Shown: piece by piece, positions 1 through 8,373 of the stretch
Numbering within the stretch: the first letter of the stretch is position 1
Layout of the letters: each line of letters starts with the position of its first letter
Assembly (NCBI GenBank): GCA_002372135.1
Contig: DFIN01000001.1
Coordinates: 80,950-111,173 of the forward strand
From: Bacteroidales bacterium UBA3696
Lineage (GTDB): Bacteria; Bacteroidota; Bacteroidia; Bacteroidales; Paludibacteraceae
Direction: 5' to 3'
Length of the DNA: 30,224 nucleotides
Translations under genes and position numbers: made by a program
The notes under the pieces: generated by a model
The model's input: the letters and a program-made list of their open reading frames with translations, nothing else
What the model was told of the DNA's origin: nothing
The model's database searches: none

Positions 1-405
1 TCTGCCCGTATGGTGGAGAAAGGTATATCGCGTATCGGTCGCCCGATGCAAGATGTGCAGGTAGCCGTAGAGAACGCCGGTAACCTTGAAGTGGGCAAGT
101 TGGAGAAAGGACTTGTCATAATGGCTACCATCGCTGCCGGCGCACCCATGTTGGGTTTCCTTGGTACGGTGCTGGGTATGGTACAAACTTTCTATAATAT
201 GGCACAAAACGCCAGCGGAGTCATCGAGATGAGTACCCTGAGCGAAGGGATGTATCAGGCTATGGTTACCACCATCGGAGGTTTGATAGTAGGTATCATC
301 GCTATGTTTGCCTACAATTTTATCGTGGCGCGTATTGACCAAGTTGTGCGCCTCTTGGAAGGACGTACGATGGAGTTTATGGATTTGTTGAACGAACCCG
401 CATAA
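1..405 (+). CDS. MotA/TolQ/ExbB proton channel subunit (5' partial)
   Basis: Inner-membrane subunit of a proton-driven motor that powers TonB- or Tol-type work at the outer membrane. The reading frame is open from base 1, so the true start lies outside the window; the first ATG at base 10 is internal. The visible part contains the two C-terminal membrane segments of the family: a Gly/Ala-rich segment with the typical 'PMLGFLGTVLGM' stretch and a second one around 'TTIGGLIVGIIAMFAYNF'. The gene is followed after 6 bases by an ExbD/TolR gene and then a TonB/TolA-like gene, which supports the role. Sequence alone does not separate TolQ from ExbB. Family assignment is secure. Confidence 0.93.
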   Translation, partial: SARMVEKGISRIGRPMQDVQVAVENAGNLEVGKLEKGLVIMATIAAGAPMLGFLGTVLGMVQTFYNMAQNASGVIEMSTLSEGMYQAMVTTIGGLIVGIIAMFAYNFIVARIDQVVRLLEGRTMEFMDLLNEPA

Positions 406-411
406 AAGGCT

Positions 412-819
412 ATGGCTCTCAAAAGACGTAATCGCGTGGAGGCAACGTTCTCGATGTCCTCAATGACCGACCTTGTTTTCCTGCTCCTGCTCTTCTTCGT
501 GATGGCAAGCACAATGTCTTCGCCCAACGACATCAAAATTAACCTGCCGCAAGCCCGCGCCAAAACCAACACAAAGCAAGTGGTTGCCAAAGTGTTTATT
601 GACAACTTGGGCGGCTATTCAGTAGCCCTCGGACGCGAAAAACCGGTGGCTATCAATGCCGAAGACCTGGAGTTATATCTCTCGTCTGTCCAACAGCAAG
701 ACTCAGCCATGTATATCGCCCTGCATGCCGATGAAGACATTGCCTACAAAGAAGTGGTGCGCGTATTGGACATCGCCAACCAACATAAAATGAAACTCGT
801 CATCGCCACAAAGAAATGA
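412..819 (+). CDS. exbD: ExbD/TolR family biopolymer transport protein
   Basis: Second motor subunit, 135 residues, normal for the family. It has a short basic N-terminus (KRRNR), a single membrane helix at about residues 18-35, and a periplasmic domain of about 95 residues. Asp20 at the start of the helix (in 'MTDLVFLLLLFF') matches the protonatable Asp that is essential in ExbD and TolR. The stop codon overlaps the start of the next gene in an ATGA, so translation is probably coupled to the energy transducer downstream. The arrangement TolQ/ExbB - ExbD - TonB/TolA-like is standard in Bacteroidota. ExbD versus TolR identity is not resolvable here. Confidence 0.92.
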   Translation: MALKRRNRVEATFSMSSMTDLVFLLLLFFVMASTMSSPNDIKINLPQARAKTNTKQVVAKVFIDNLGGYSVALGREKPVAINAEDLELYLSSVQQQDSAMYIALHADEDIAYKEVVRVLDIANQHKMKLVIATKK

Positions 820-1643
820 ACGAAGACCTGCGTGCCAAAATAGAATCCGCTGTCGTAACAGTCATCGCGATGCTGCTGCTGTTCCTGCTCACGTGGTATG
901 TCTATATCGATGCACCCGTTCAGGAAGAGGAAGAAGGTATCGAGGTGTCGTTCGGCAATAGTGATGCGGGAGGCGGTGTGAAAGACGGACTGCTCGCCGC
1001 CGCCACGCAACCTACCCCTACCACGGCTCCGCCCACACCCACCGCGCCGTCCAATAATGACCTTTTGACCCAAGAAGATGAGTCGGCTGTTGCACTGCGG
1101 CAAGAACAGGAGAAAAAACGCAAGGAAAAAGAGAAAGCTCTTGCCGAAGAGCGCAAGCGCAAAGCCGAGCAGGAGGCAAAAGAGAAAGCCGAGCGCGAAG
1201 CCCGTGAAAAAGCCCTTGCCGAACAAAAAGCCCGAGAACAAGCGGCTATGGATAAAGCCAATCAATTAGGTGCCCTCTTCGGCAATACAGACACACCCGA
1301 AGGCGGCAACGGCTCCGACCGCGAATCCGCATCGTCTGCTACAAAAGGCAACCCCATCGGGCACGGCAGCAGCGGGGGCAACTCATGGAGCCTTGACGGT
1401 CGAAACATACGAGGCGAACTGCCCAAACCGTCCACCAACTTCAAGCAGGAAGGGACGGTACGGGTCGCCATCACCGTAGATAAGGCCGGAAACGTCATTT
1501 CTGCCCGCGCCATAGGAGGAACCGTTTCCGATGAAGCCACCAAGCAGTTAGCCGTCCGAGCTGCTTACAAAGCCAAATTTACTGACACTGATCGCCCTGA
1601 TAAACAAATGGGGACTATTACTTATACCTTCAAATTCAAATAA
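816..1643 (+). CDS. TonB/TolA-like energy transducer
   Basis: A 275-residue protein that probably links the inner-membrane motor to outer-membrane partners. A membrane helix lies at about residues 12-31 and is followed by an acidic patch (EEEEG). Next come a Pro/Thr-rich stretch (about 65-80), a long Lys/Glu/Ala/Arg-rich segment (about 88-150) predicted to be an extended helix like that of TolA, a Gly/Ser-rich linker, and a C-terminal TonB-like domain (about 200-275, 'GTVRVAITVDKAGNVISA'). The YP motif common in TonB is absent, so this may be closer to the TolA-type transducers of Bacteroidota. Its ATG overlaps the upstream stop by 4 bases. The function is inferred from architecture and neighbours. 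Confidence 0.85.
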   Translation: MNEDLRAKIESAVVTVIAMLLLFLLTWYVYIDAPVQEEEEGIEVSFGNSDAGGGVKDGLLAAATQPTPTTAPPTPTAPSNNDLLTQEDESAVALRQEQEKKRKEKEKALAEERKRKAEQEAKEKAEREAREKALAEQKAREQAAMDKANQLGALFGNTDTPEGGNGSDRESASSATKGNPIGHGSSGGNSWSLDGRNIRGELPKPSTNFKQEGTVRVAITVDKAGNVISARAIGGTVSDEATKQLAVRAAYKAKFTDTDRPDKQMGTITYTFKFK

Positions 1644-1665
1644 AAAAGTTGAACTCCAAAAACGA

Positions 1666-2199
1666 ATGTCTATGAATTACCTTTTCCTTGACACCTGTTT
1701 TGAAGAAATTGAAGCCATTACCACCATTGACCTATTGCGCCGTGCCGGCATTGAACTCACTACGGTGAGCGTGACCGGAAACTTGCGCGTAATGGGAGCG
1801 CACCAGGTGGAAGTAACTGCCGATCAGTGCATTGAAAACTGCAACTTTCAGGATGCACAAATGCTCATTCTCCCCGGAGGAGCCACCCATCTTGACCAAT
1901 GCAAGCCGTTGTGCGACCTGCTCTTGAAGCACAACGAGCAGGACAAACCCATCGCCGCCATTTGCGCCGCACCGTCCGTGCTGGGCAAATTAGGTATTCT
2001 TGAAGGCAAACAAGCCACCTGCTACCCCGGATTTGAAGACTTCCTCGGCGAGAGTTTTGTGGGTGGATTGGTCGTGGAATCGAAGAACATCATCACTGCC
2101 AAAGGTCCCGGACTGGCAGCCGATTTCGCTTTCTGCCTTATTGAGCACCTCGCCGGCGAAGAAAAAGCCGACCAAGTCTATGATGCTGCGCAGTACTAA
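1666..2199 (+). CDS. DJ-1/PfpI family protein
   Basis: A 177-residue single-domain protein of the DJ-1/PfpI (ThiJ) superfamily, whose members act as glyoxalase/deglycase-like or stress-related proteins. Cys100 in 'AAICAAPSVLG' is the nucleophile-elbow cysteine (equivalent to Cys106 of human DJ-1). Glu16 in 'CFEEIEAIT' matches the conserved Glu18 that tunes it. 'LPGG' at about 69-72 is also typical. Length is normal. A second in-frame ATG lies two codons downstream at 1672 and could be the real start. It sits 22 bases after the energy transducer on the same strand. The exact substrate cannot be told. Confidence 0.9.
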   Translation: MSMNYLFLDTCFEEIEAITTIDLLRRAGIELTTVSVTGNLRVMGAHQVEVTADQCIENCNFQDAQMLILPGGATHLDQCKPLCDLLLKHNEQDKPIAAICAAPSVLGKLGILEGKQATCYPGFEDFLGESFVGGLVVESKNIITAKGPGLAADFAFCLIEHLAGEEKADQVYDAAQY

Positions 2200-2248
2200 G
2201 GAATAGAAAAGGTACCGATAAATCAAATCTTCAAATATCTAATCTCCT

Positions 2249-3418
2249 ATGAACTTCAAACACTTAATACTCATCCCTTGCATGATTTTGCCCTCTTTGG
2301 TATGGGCTCAAGACGCAGAACCCGTGAAGAAAGACTGGCAATGGTCAGGTATCGTCGGACTGAATGCTACGGCTACCGGTATGGTCAACTGGGCTGCCGG
2401 TGGTAAAAACAATGTAACAGGTGTCGCTTTTGGCAAAGTGCGCATGCTCTACGATAAGAACAGCCTGAGTTGGGACACCGACCTCGACCTCGAATACGGT
2501 ATGAGTTATGTGGACCAAACCTACGACAAAGTGCAGAAAGCCAGCGACCACATCAAGTTCAACTCCAAGTTCGGTTGGGCTTTCCAAAAGCAGTGGTACC
2601 TAACCGCGCAAGCAGGTTTTCAGACGCAGTTTGACCTCGGTCGCACCTACCTCGGTACGGGCGCTCCCAATCCGGTCATATCTAACATTTTAGCACCTTC
2701 CTATACCGATATATCCGTCGGTATTGATTGGAAGCCAAACAGCATATTCTCCGTCTATCTGTCCCCCGTAGCCGGTCGTATTACTACCGCCTGGCTGAGC
2801 GATGATGTCAACAACCGATTTGTAAACTACCTGCGCGAAACGGATATGTTCAAAACAGGTTCGAACACTTCCACCGAGGCTGATTATAACCTCCGCGAAG
2901 TCTTACAGGAGAAGTATGGCGTTTGGCGTTACACCGACCAAGGCGACAACGGCTATGCCAAAGAGTACAAGAACGTGAAAGCTGAGTTGGGTCTTACCCT
3001 CAAGGGAGCCATCAACTACACCTATAAGGACTTGAAGGTGATGACCGGTCTGACCCTCTACACTCCTTACGCATGGGACAAAACCAAACTCTATAACGTA
3101 GCCTTTACCAAGCCCTCAACCGAAACAGGTAGCGGTATCTATTCTGACCCGCAAATGGCAAAGATGATAGCCAGCGGATACACCATTGACTCGCAAAACT
3201 ACCTCGGCTACCGCGACAACAACCGCCGCTTCGGCAACTTTGATGTGGACTGGACCACCACCATTTCCTACCAGTTGCTCAAGTGCCTGAACGTAACCCT
3301 ATCCACCGACCTCAAATATGTCAATGGTCTGAAGATTGCAGACAAGGAAGGCAATAACGCAGTAGAGCGCGTGCAGTTCCTTGCCAACCTCGGTCTGGGC
3401 GTAAGTTACGCTTTCTAA
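2249..3418 (+). CDS. DUF3078 family envelope protein
   Basis: A 389-residue protein with a clear signal peptide (about residues 1-20, ending 'LVWAQ'). The mature N-terminus has the pattern of the Bacteroidota family DUF3078: a Trp-rich first strand followed by 'NWAAGGKNNV' and alternating hydrophobic/aromatic strands. It ends in an aromatic residue ('SYAF'), as outer-membrane beta-barrels do, so an outer-membrane location is likely. The biochemical role of the family is not known to me. The 49-base gap upstream is AT-rich and carries an AATCTTCAAAT word that recurs elsewhere in the window. Confidence 0.82.
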   Translation: MNFKHLILIPCMILPSLVWAQDAEPVKKDWQWSGIVGLNATATGMVNWAAGGKNNVTGVAFGKVRMLYDKNSLSWDTDLDLEYGMSYVDQTYDKVQKASDHIKFNSKFGWAFQKQWYLTAQAGFQTQFDLGRTYLGTGAPNPVISNILAPSYTDISVGIDWKPNSIFSVYLSPVAGRITTAWLSDDVNNRFVNYLRETDMFKTGSNTSTEADYNLREVLQEKYGVWRYTDQGDNGYAKEYKNVKAELGLTLKGAINYTYKDLKVMTGLTLYTPYAWDKTKLYNVAFTKPSTETGSGIYSDPQMAKMIASGYTIDSQNYLGYRDNNRRFGNFDVDWTTTISYQLLKCLNVTLSTDLKYVNGLKIADKEGNNAVERVQFLANLGLGVSYAF

Positions 3419-3435
3419 TCTACGCTTCGGAACGT

Positions 3436-3717
3436 ATGCAGTCTCTTGAACAACTCGAACAATCGCTTCACCTCCTGCTGGACGACTACCATCGTCTCGG
3501 CAGTGAGTTGAAACAATTGCAAGAAAAAGAGGCGCAACAGCGCGAAGAGTTAATGCGCGCTCACAGCGAACTTTATACCCTGCAACAGCAGTACCGCGCT
3601 CTGCTTACTGCCCACCAAATGAGCGGTGGAAACGAAGCAGACCGCTTAAAAGCCAAAGAACAACTCACACGCATCATCGCACAAGTTACACGTGCTATGG
3701 AGGCCCTCAAACAATGA
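3436..3717 (+). CDS. Small coiled-coil protein upstream of zapA
   Basis: A 93-residue protein, almost entirely predicted coiled coil: heptads of Leu with Gln/Glu/Arg run from about residue 4 to 60, and a second helix covers 69-92. No signal peptide or membrane segment is visible. It lies directly upstream of zapA with a 4-base ATGA overlap, so the two are probably co-translated and may work together at the division ring, much as ZapB works with ZapA in enterics. Sequence similarity to ZapB itself is not evident, so this partnership is inference from position and fold. Confidence 0.75.
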   Translation: MQSLEQLEQSLHLLLDDYHRLGSELKQLQEKEAQQREELMRAHSELYTLQQQYRALLTAHQMSGGNEADRLKAKEQLTRIIAQVTRAMEALKQ

Positions 3718-4010
3718 ATGAACGCAAGCAGCATATTACACTCACCTTAGACACACACCGGCTCGCTTTTGACATCGACCCCGAAAAAGAACCTAACTAC
3801 CGGCAAGCCGCTCAACAACTCAATCACTATTTTCAGTCCTATCGACGTCAAATGCCCAAAGCAACCACCGACCTGCTGTGGGCGTATGTGGCACTGCAAA
3901 TGGCGGTGAACCTCTATAACGATGCGCGCGAAAAACAACTACAACCCATAGAAGATAAATTGCACGAACTTAATCAACTAATTCTTAACAATATACAACA
4001 AACATTATGA
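3714..4010 (+). CDS. zapA: Cell division protein ZapA
   Basis: A 98-residue ZapA-family protein, which promotes bundling of FtsZ filaments at the division site. The N-terminal part (about 8-25, 'ITLTLDTHRLAFDIDPEKE') is the beta-strand head. The conserved 'YRQAAQQLN' follows, and the rest is a long helix suited to the antiparallel coiled-coil tetramer. Length matches the family (about 95-110). It is flanked by 4-base overlaps on both sides, with the coiled-coil gene before it and RNase Y after it, so the three are likely translated as a coupled unit. Confidence 0.88.
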   Translation: MNERKQHITLTLDTHRLAFDIDPEKEPNYRQAAQQLNHYFQSYRRQMPKATTDLLWAYVALQMAVNLYNDAREKQLQPIEDKLHELNQLILNNIQQTL

Positions 4011-5572
4011 TAGTTACCATTCTTGTAGCCGTCGGAGCTATGCTACTGGGTGCACTCGGCTGCTACTTTTATTTCCGCTATTCGACCCGCGGTTTGTTGA
4101 AAAAAACACAAGAAGAAGCCGAACTCATCAAAAAAAACAAAATCGTTGAAGCCAAAGAGAAATTCATGCAACTCAAGCAGGAGCATGACAACAAAGTAAG
4201 GCAAGACGAGCAGCGCAAACAACAGCGCGAACAGCAACTTAATCAGCGCGAACAACAACTCAATCAACGCGACCAACAACTCAAGCAACGCGAATTGCAA
4301 GTCAAAGAAGCCAACGCCGAAGTACAACGTGCTCAAAATGAGTTGCAACAACGCAACCAAAAAATCGAACAACAACAAAAGTCCATCGACTTCAAGCAAC
4401 AGGAGATTGACCGTCTTCACAAGCAGGCACTGACGCAGCTGGAACAAGCCTCCGGCATTTCGGCAGAAGATGCAAAGAACCAATTGGTGCAGTCCCTCAA
4501 AGACGAAGCCAAGACGAGCGCAATGGCGTACATCAATGATGTGATGGACGATGCGCGACTGACTGCCAACAAGGAAGCCAAAAAAATAGTCATCCAAACC
4601 ATTCAGCGTGTGGCGAGCGAAACCACGGCGGAGAACGCCGTCAGCGTGTTCCACATCGACAACGACGAAGTCAAAGGTCGCGTCATAGGTCGTGAAGGGC
4701 GTAATATACGTGCCTTGGAAGCCGCTACCGGCGTGGAAATAGTGGTGGACGACACGCCCGAATGTATCACCGTTTCCGGCTATGACCCCATCCGCCGTGA
4801 GATTGCTTGTCTGGCTCTGCACCAACTCATCCAAGACGGTCGTATCCACCCTGCACGCATCGAAGAAGTCGTCGCCAAAGTGACCAAACAGGTGGAGGAC
4901 GAAATCATTGAAACAGGTAAGCGCACCACAATTGACCTCGGCGTACACGGCTTGCACCCTGAACTCATTCGCCTTATCGGTAAGATGAAGTACCGCTCGT
5001 CGTATGGACAGAACTTGCTGCAGCACTCGCGTGAAACAGCCAATCTGTGTGCCGTCATGGCTGCCGAATTAGGGCTTAATCCGAAGAAAGCGCGCCGCGC
5101 CGGTCTGCTGCACGATATAGGTAAAGTGGCTGAGAACGAAGAAGAACTGCCGCACGCTGCGTTGGGCATGAAGATATGCGAAAAGTACGGCGAGAAACCC
5201 GATATCTGCAACGCTGTGGGTGCACACCACGACGAAATAGAGATGGAAACACTCATCGCCCCTATCGTACAAGCCTGTGACGCCATTTCCGGCGCACGCC
5301 CGGGTGCACGACGTGAAATAGTAGAAACTTATGTGAAGCGCCTTAACGACCTCGAGAACCTGGCGATGTCCTTCCCGGGCGTTATCAAGACCTATGCCCT
5401 GCAAGCCGGTCGCGAATTGCGCGTCATTGTCGGTGCCGACAAGATCAGCGACAAGGATACCGAACTGCTCAGTTTTGATCTTGCCAAGCGCATTCAAGAC
5501 GAAATGACCTACCCCGGACAAGTTAAGGTAACGGTCATTCGCGAAACGCGTGCCATTAACTTCGCCAAATAA
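4007..5572 (+). CDS. rny: Ribonuclease Y
   Basis: A membrane-anchored endoribonuclease of 521 residues, normal for RNase Y, that starts mRNA decay. An N-terminal membrane helix spans about residues 3-24. A long Gln/Arg/Glu-rich coiled coil spans about 30-150 and includes four near-identical heptads. A KH RNA-binding domain has its GxxG loop at 228-231 (GREG). An HD metal-dependent phosphodiesterase domain has the catalytic pair His369-Asp370 in 'LLHDIGK', with 'AHHDE' and 'QACDAISGARPGARRE' further on. All family landmarks are present. It overlaps zapA by 4 bases. Confidence 0.96.
   Translation: MIVTILVAVGAMLLGALGCYFYFRYSTRGLLKKTQEEAELIKKNKIVEAKEKFMQLKQEHDNKVRQDEQRKQQREQQLNQREQQLNQRDQQLKQRELQVKEANAEVQRAQNELQQRNQKIEQQQKSIDFKQQEIDRLHKQALTQLEQASGISAEDAKNQLVQSLKDEAKTSAMAYINDVMDDARLTANKEAKKIVIQTIQRVASETTAENAVSVFHIDNDEVKGRVIGREGRNIRALEAATGVEIVVDDTPECITVSGYDPIRREIACLALHQLIQDGRIHPARIEEVVAKVTKQVEDEIIETGKRTTIDLGVHGLHPELIRLIGKMKYRSSYGQNLLQHSRETANLCAVMAAELGLNPKKARRAGLLHDIGKVAENEEELPHAALGMKICEKYGEKPDICNAVGAHHDEIEMETLIAPIVQACDAISGARPGARREIVETYVKRLNDLENLAMSFPGVIKTYALQAGRELRVIVGADKISDKDTELLSFDLAKRIQDEMTYPGQVKVTVIRETRAINFAK
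4226..4309 (+). repeat. Four 21-base in-frame repeats inside rny
   Basis: Codons 74-101 of RNase Y encode four successive heptads: REQQLNQ, REQQLNQ, RDQQLKQ, RELQVKE. The DNA follows the same 21-base period with only scattered differences, so this looks like internal duplication lengthening the coiled coil by whole heptads. Confidence 0.85.
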
Positions 5573-5583
5573 TAAAAAAAATC

Positions 5584-7014
5584 ATGCGTAAATGCCGGTT
5601 GGCTCTATGTGCTTTGATGGTGGTTGGCTCATCTCTATGGGCAGCCACCATCACTATTGTTCCGACCGGCACCACATCAGCCGCTGTCACCGAGCAGGAT
5701 GCACCCTATTCGTTGGTGGTCACTTACTCGCAAAACGGCGGCAACGGCAAGGCATGGCTTACAGCCAATGCCACAGCCGACCTGACTATTACCGGTTTTC
5801 CTGCCGCTACCATTACCGCCATTCATGTCTATATGCGTTCCAACAAAAGCAGCGGAAGCGGACAGATGGATCTACGGCTCAGCGACCGGTCTCTATTGAC
5901 TTATAGCGGACCATTTGCCGACTGGGAAGATACCGGCTATTCCACTACTTTCCTTCCTTTTGGCGTATCGGGAACATGGCAGGTTGCTCCGGAAGATATA
6001 TTGCAGTTGCATTTTGAAGCCACTGCCAATTCGCTATATTGGCAGCAGGTGGTCATTGAATATGACCCTATGCCGCTGACTATCGGTTGTGCCGAATTGC
6101 GGTGGTTGGAAGACGGACAGTTGCTAACTGAGCAACTATGCGAACAAACTGCCGGCGAGGGTATCCTGCTGCCCGGTATAGATGAGACTCACCGTGTGGT
6201 GGTGTATGAAGGTGTTTCGTACCGCTTTATTGCATGGACGAACCAAATAACGGACAACGCCATGACAATGCCTTTTGCCGCGTTACCCGGTCAGCGCTTC
6301 TGGCTTACAAGTCCTTCAACCACTCTCTATGCTCTCTATGGCTCACAAACTGACACCCTCCTTGAGACCACCAACCGTTTGCAGGACGGCGAGTATGTGT
6401 TGGGTCTCAAATCCGGTCAAGGTACGCTGGTGATGCCCGCCGGCAGAGTGGATAAAGGGACGGTGCCAATCCATGTGGAAACGATGTCTCGCACGAGCAA
6501 CGGAATAGTGGCGTGGCAGACAAGTGCCGTAGCCGACAACCTCCGTTACACCCTCACCGTTACTAACGACAGTGTTACGCTTTATCACCGCTCCACGAAC
6601 TCCTATTTGGGCTATAACAACTCAGGCACGCTAAGTGCTACACAACGCCAGTGGGCGTGGCAGGCACTGGCGCGAGGCACAATCGTACTATACCATAGTT
6701 CCACCAAGTCCATTACCCCTCGCAGCCTGCTCATTAAGGAGATATATAACGACGATAAGGACGAGAATAACGTAACCGTTGTGATAGGTGAAGGAGCCGC
6801 TCAATGGACAGAAGAGACTGAGTATCTTTGTCTCTTCCCCGTTTCGGATTTGCCTGCCTCTGCCTCTCAAAAACGCTATACCACCTTCCCGTTGCTCACC
6901 CCTCTGCGCGAAACACAGTCGGCAGAACCAATGCCCGTGAAGGTGTGGCAAGACGGCAGACTATGGATTCGGTGTGGACAGCGTTTGTATAACCTGATGG
7001 GGATGCCCATGTAA
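5584..7014 (+). CDS. Secreted protein of unknown function
   Basis: I do not recognise this 476-residue protein. It has a signal peptide (about 1-20, 'LMVVGSSLWA'). An N-terminal beta-rich domain (about 20-155) resembles carbohydrate-binding or jelly-roll modules only in general character. A middle region (about 160-250) contains 'RWLEDGQLL' and 'LYALYGS', as in InlB-like repeats ('tLYA.Y'). A second beta-rich part spans about 260-420. The last 25 residues (452-476, 'VKVWQDGRLWIRCG' then 'RLYNLMGMPM') resemble a short C-terminal tail found on many Bacteroidales secreted proteins and may be a sorting or anchoring signal. It follows rny by 11 bases and precedes rsmE by 6, yet neither suggests a function. 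Confidence 0.7.
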   Translation: MRKCRLALCALMVVGSSLWAATITIVPTGTTSAAVTEQDAPYSLVVTYSQNGGNGKAWLTANATADLTITGFPAATITAIHVYMRSNKSSGSGQMDLRLSDRSLLTYSGPFADWEDTGYSTTFLPFGVSGTWQVAPEDILQLHFEATANSLYWQQVVIEYDPMPLTIGCAELRWLEDGQLLTEQLCEQTAGEGILLPGIDETHRVVVYEGVSYRFIAWTNQITDNAMTMPFAALPGQRFWLTSPSTTLYALYGSQTDTLLETTNRLQDGEYVLGLKSGQGTLVMPAGRVDKGTVPIHVETMSRTSNGIVAWQTSAVADNLRYTLTVTNDSVTLYHRSTNSYLGYNNSGTLSATQRQWAWQALARGTIVLYHSSTKSITPRSLLIKEIYNDDKDENNVTVVIGEGAAQWTEETEYLCLFPVSDLPASASQKRYTTFPLLTPLRETQSAEPMPVKVWQDGRLWIRCGQRLYNLMGMPM

Positions 7015-7020
7015 ATAACT

Positions 7021-7725
7021 ATGTACCTGTTTTATACTCCTGATATTGATAATTTTTGTGCGCTGAGCGAGGAAGAGAGTGCACATTGCGTGCGCGTGCT
7101 CCGTTATACGGTAGGCGATGAGATCCTGCTCACCGACGGGCGGGGAACCACTTATCGCGCTCGCATCACACAAGCCCATCCCAAGCAGTGCCAATTTGAG
7201 ATTTTGCATGCACAGAAGCAGACCAAAAACCACCCATTCCATTTGCACATAGCCGTGGCACCCACCAAGAATGCCGAACGAATTGAGTGGATGGTGGAGA
7301 AATGTACGGAGATTGGTGCGGACGAAATCACATTGCTCGCTTGTCGATACTCCGAGCGAAAGCAGATGCGGATGGACAGACTGGAAAAAATAGCCCTCAG
7401 TGCTGCGAAGCAGTCTCTTACCCCTTATCTGCCGCAACTGAACCCAATGACCGACTTTGCCGAATTTATCCGCCTGCAGCAGACCCGAAACGCCCAAAAG
7501 TTCATAGCCCATTGCTACGAATCGCAAAAATATTTGTTGCGCGATCGTATTGAGCGGGGCAGGGATGTGGTGGTGCTCATCGGCCCGGAAGGCGATTTTA
7601 GTGAGCAGGAGATAGACCTTGCTCTGACAGCCGGTTTTCAACCCGTTAGTTTGGGTAACAGCCGCCTTCGGACGGAAACGGCTTGCATCGTGGCTTGCCA
7701 TACTGCCATCTTGCTCAATGAATAG
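7021..7725 (+). CDS. rsmE: 16S rRNA (uracil(1498)-N(3))-methyltransferase RsmE
   Basis: A 234-residue SPOUT-class methyltransferase that adds the N3-methyl group at U1498 of 16S rRNA using S-adenosylmethionine. The N-terminal PUA-like domain (about 1-65) contains 'HCVRVLRYTVGDEI'. The trefoil-knot catalytic domain has the family blocks 'EKCTEIGADEI' (about 93-103), 'IGPEGDFSEQEI' (187-198) and 'LGNSRLRTETA' (211-221). Length is normal. It starts 6 bases after the secreted protein gene and is followed 24 bases later by the PAP2 gene. Confidence 0.95.
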   Translation: MYLFYTPDIDNFCALSEEESAHCVRVLRYTVGDEILLTDGRGTTYRARITQAHPKQCQFEILHAQKQTKNHPFHLHIAVAPTKNAERIEWMVEKCTEIGADEITLLACRYSERKQMRMDRLEKIALSAAKQSLTPYLPQLNPMTDFAEFIRLQQTRNAQKFIAHCYESQKYLLRDRIERGRDVVVLIGPEGDFSEQEIDLALTAGFQPVSLGNSRLRTETACIVACHTAILLNE

Positions 7726-7749
7726 GCAGGCAATATAAAACTGCGTGAG

Positions 7750-8373
7750 ATGGAACAACTCATTACCATAGACCAACAACTGCTGCTCGCCATCAACTCG
7801 TGGCATGCACCGTGGGCGGATTTGCTCATGTGGTACGTGTCTGCCCGATGGGTTTGGATTCCGCTTTACCTGCTTCTTATTTGCTTGTTAGCCAAACGCT
7901 TCGGTTGGAAACAGATGCTCGTTATCGTAGCCGGAATGGCTCTCGCCGTGGCGTTGAGCGATTACTTGACTTCCGGCATTATGAAGCCTTTGGTGGCGCG
8001 TTGGCGACCTTCGCACGACCCCCTCATCGGTATGGATGTGCATATCGTGGACGGCTATCGGGGAGGTAAGTACGGCTTCCCGTCCTCTCATGCCGCCAAT
8101 ACGATGACCATAGCCCTCTTTTTCTCCCTCTTGTGGAAGAACAGAAAAGCCACCCTGCCGCTGATGCTGTGGGTGGCTATGAATTGCTACAGCCGGATGT
8201 ATTTAGGCGTGCATTATCCGTTGGATATATTGGTGGGACTGTGTGTAGGAAGTGCCATCGCCTATGGGATGTACCGATTTATTGTTTGGGCTTTATACCG
8301 ATTCTTCGGCGAGGATGCCTCGGCAGCGAATCCGCTTGCAACCGAACAAAGCGCCGGTACTGCTCGTCGGTAA
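7750..8373 (+). CDS. PAP2 family membrane phosphatase
   Basis: A 207-residue integral membrane phosphatase of the PAP2 family, which removes phosphate from lipids such as undecaprenyl diphosphate or lipid A. All three catalytic motifs are present: KxxxxxxRP (Lys79...Arg86-Pro87), PSSH (111-114) and SRxxxxxHxxxD (Ser148-Arg149...His155...Asp159). Membrane helices lie between and around them. The 31-residue tail is hydrophilic and its last 95 bases overlap the 3' end of the convergent gene on the other strand. Substrate cannot be decided; undecaprenyl-PP phosphatase or a lipid A phosphatase are the usual options. Confidence 0.9.
   Translation: MEQLITIDQQLLLAINSWHAPWADLLMWYVSARWVWIPLYLLLICLLAKRFGWKQMLVIVAGMALAVALSDYLTSGIMKPLVARWRPSHDPLIGMDVHIVDGYRGGKYGFPSSHAANTMTIALFFSLLWKNRKATLPLMLWVAMNCYSRMYLGVHYPLDILVGLCVGSAIAYGMYRFIVWALYRFFGEDASAANPLATEQSAGTARR

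Noticed and set aside
4043..5026. Long minus-strand open frame of 327 codons opposite rny
   Set aside because: It is the mirror of the Gln/Glu-rich coiled coil and gives a low-complexity Leu/Phe-rich product; RNase Y on the plus strand has every family motif.
6961..7806. Minus-strand open frame of 281 codons opposite rsmE
   Set aside because: No domain or signal pattern, and the plus-strand RsmE explains the sequence fully.
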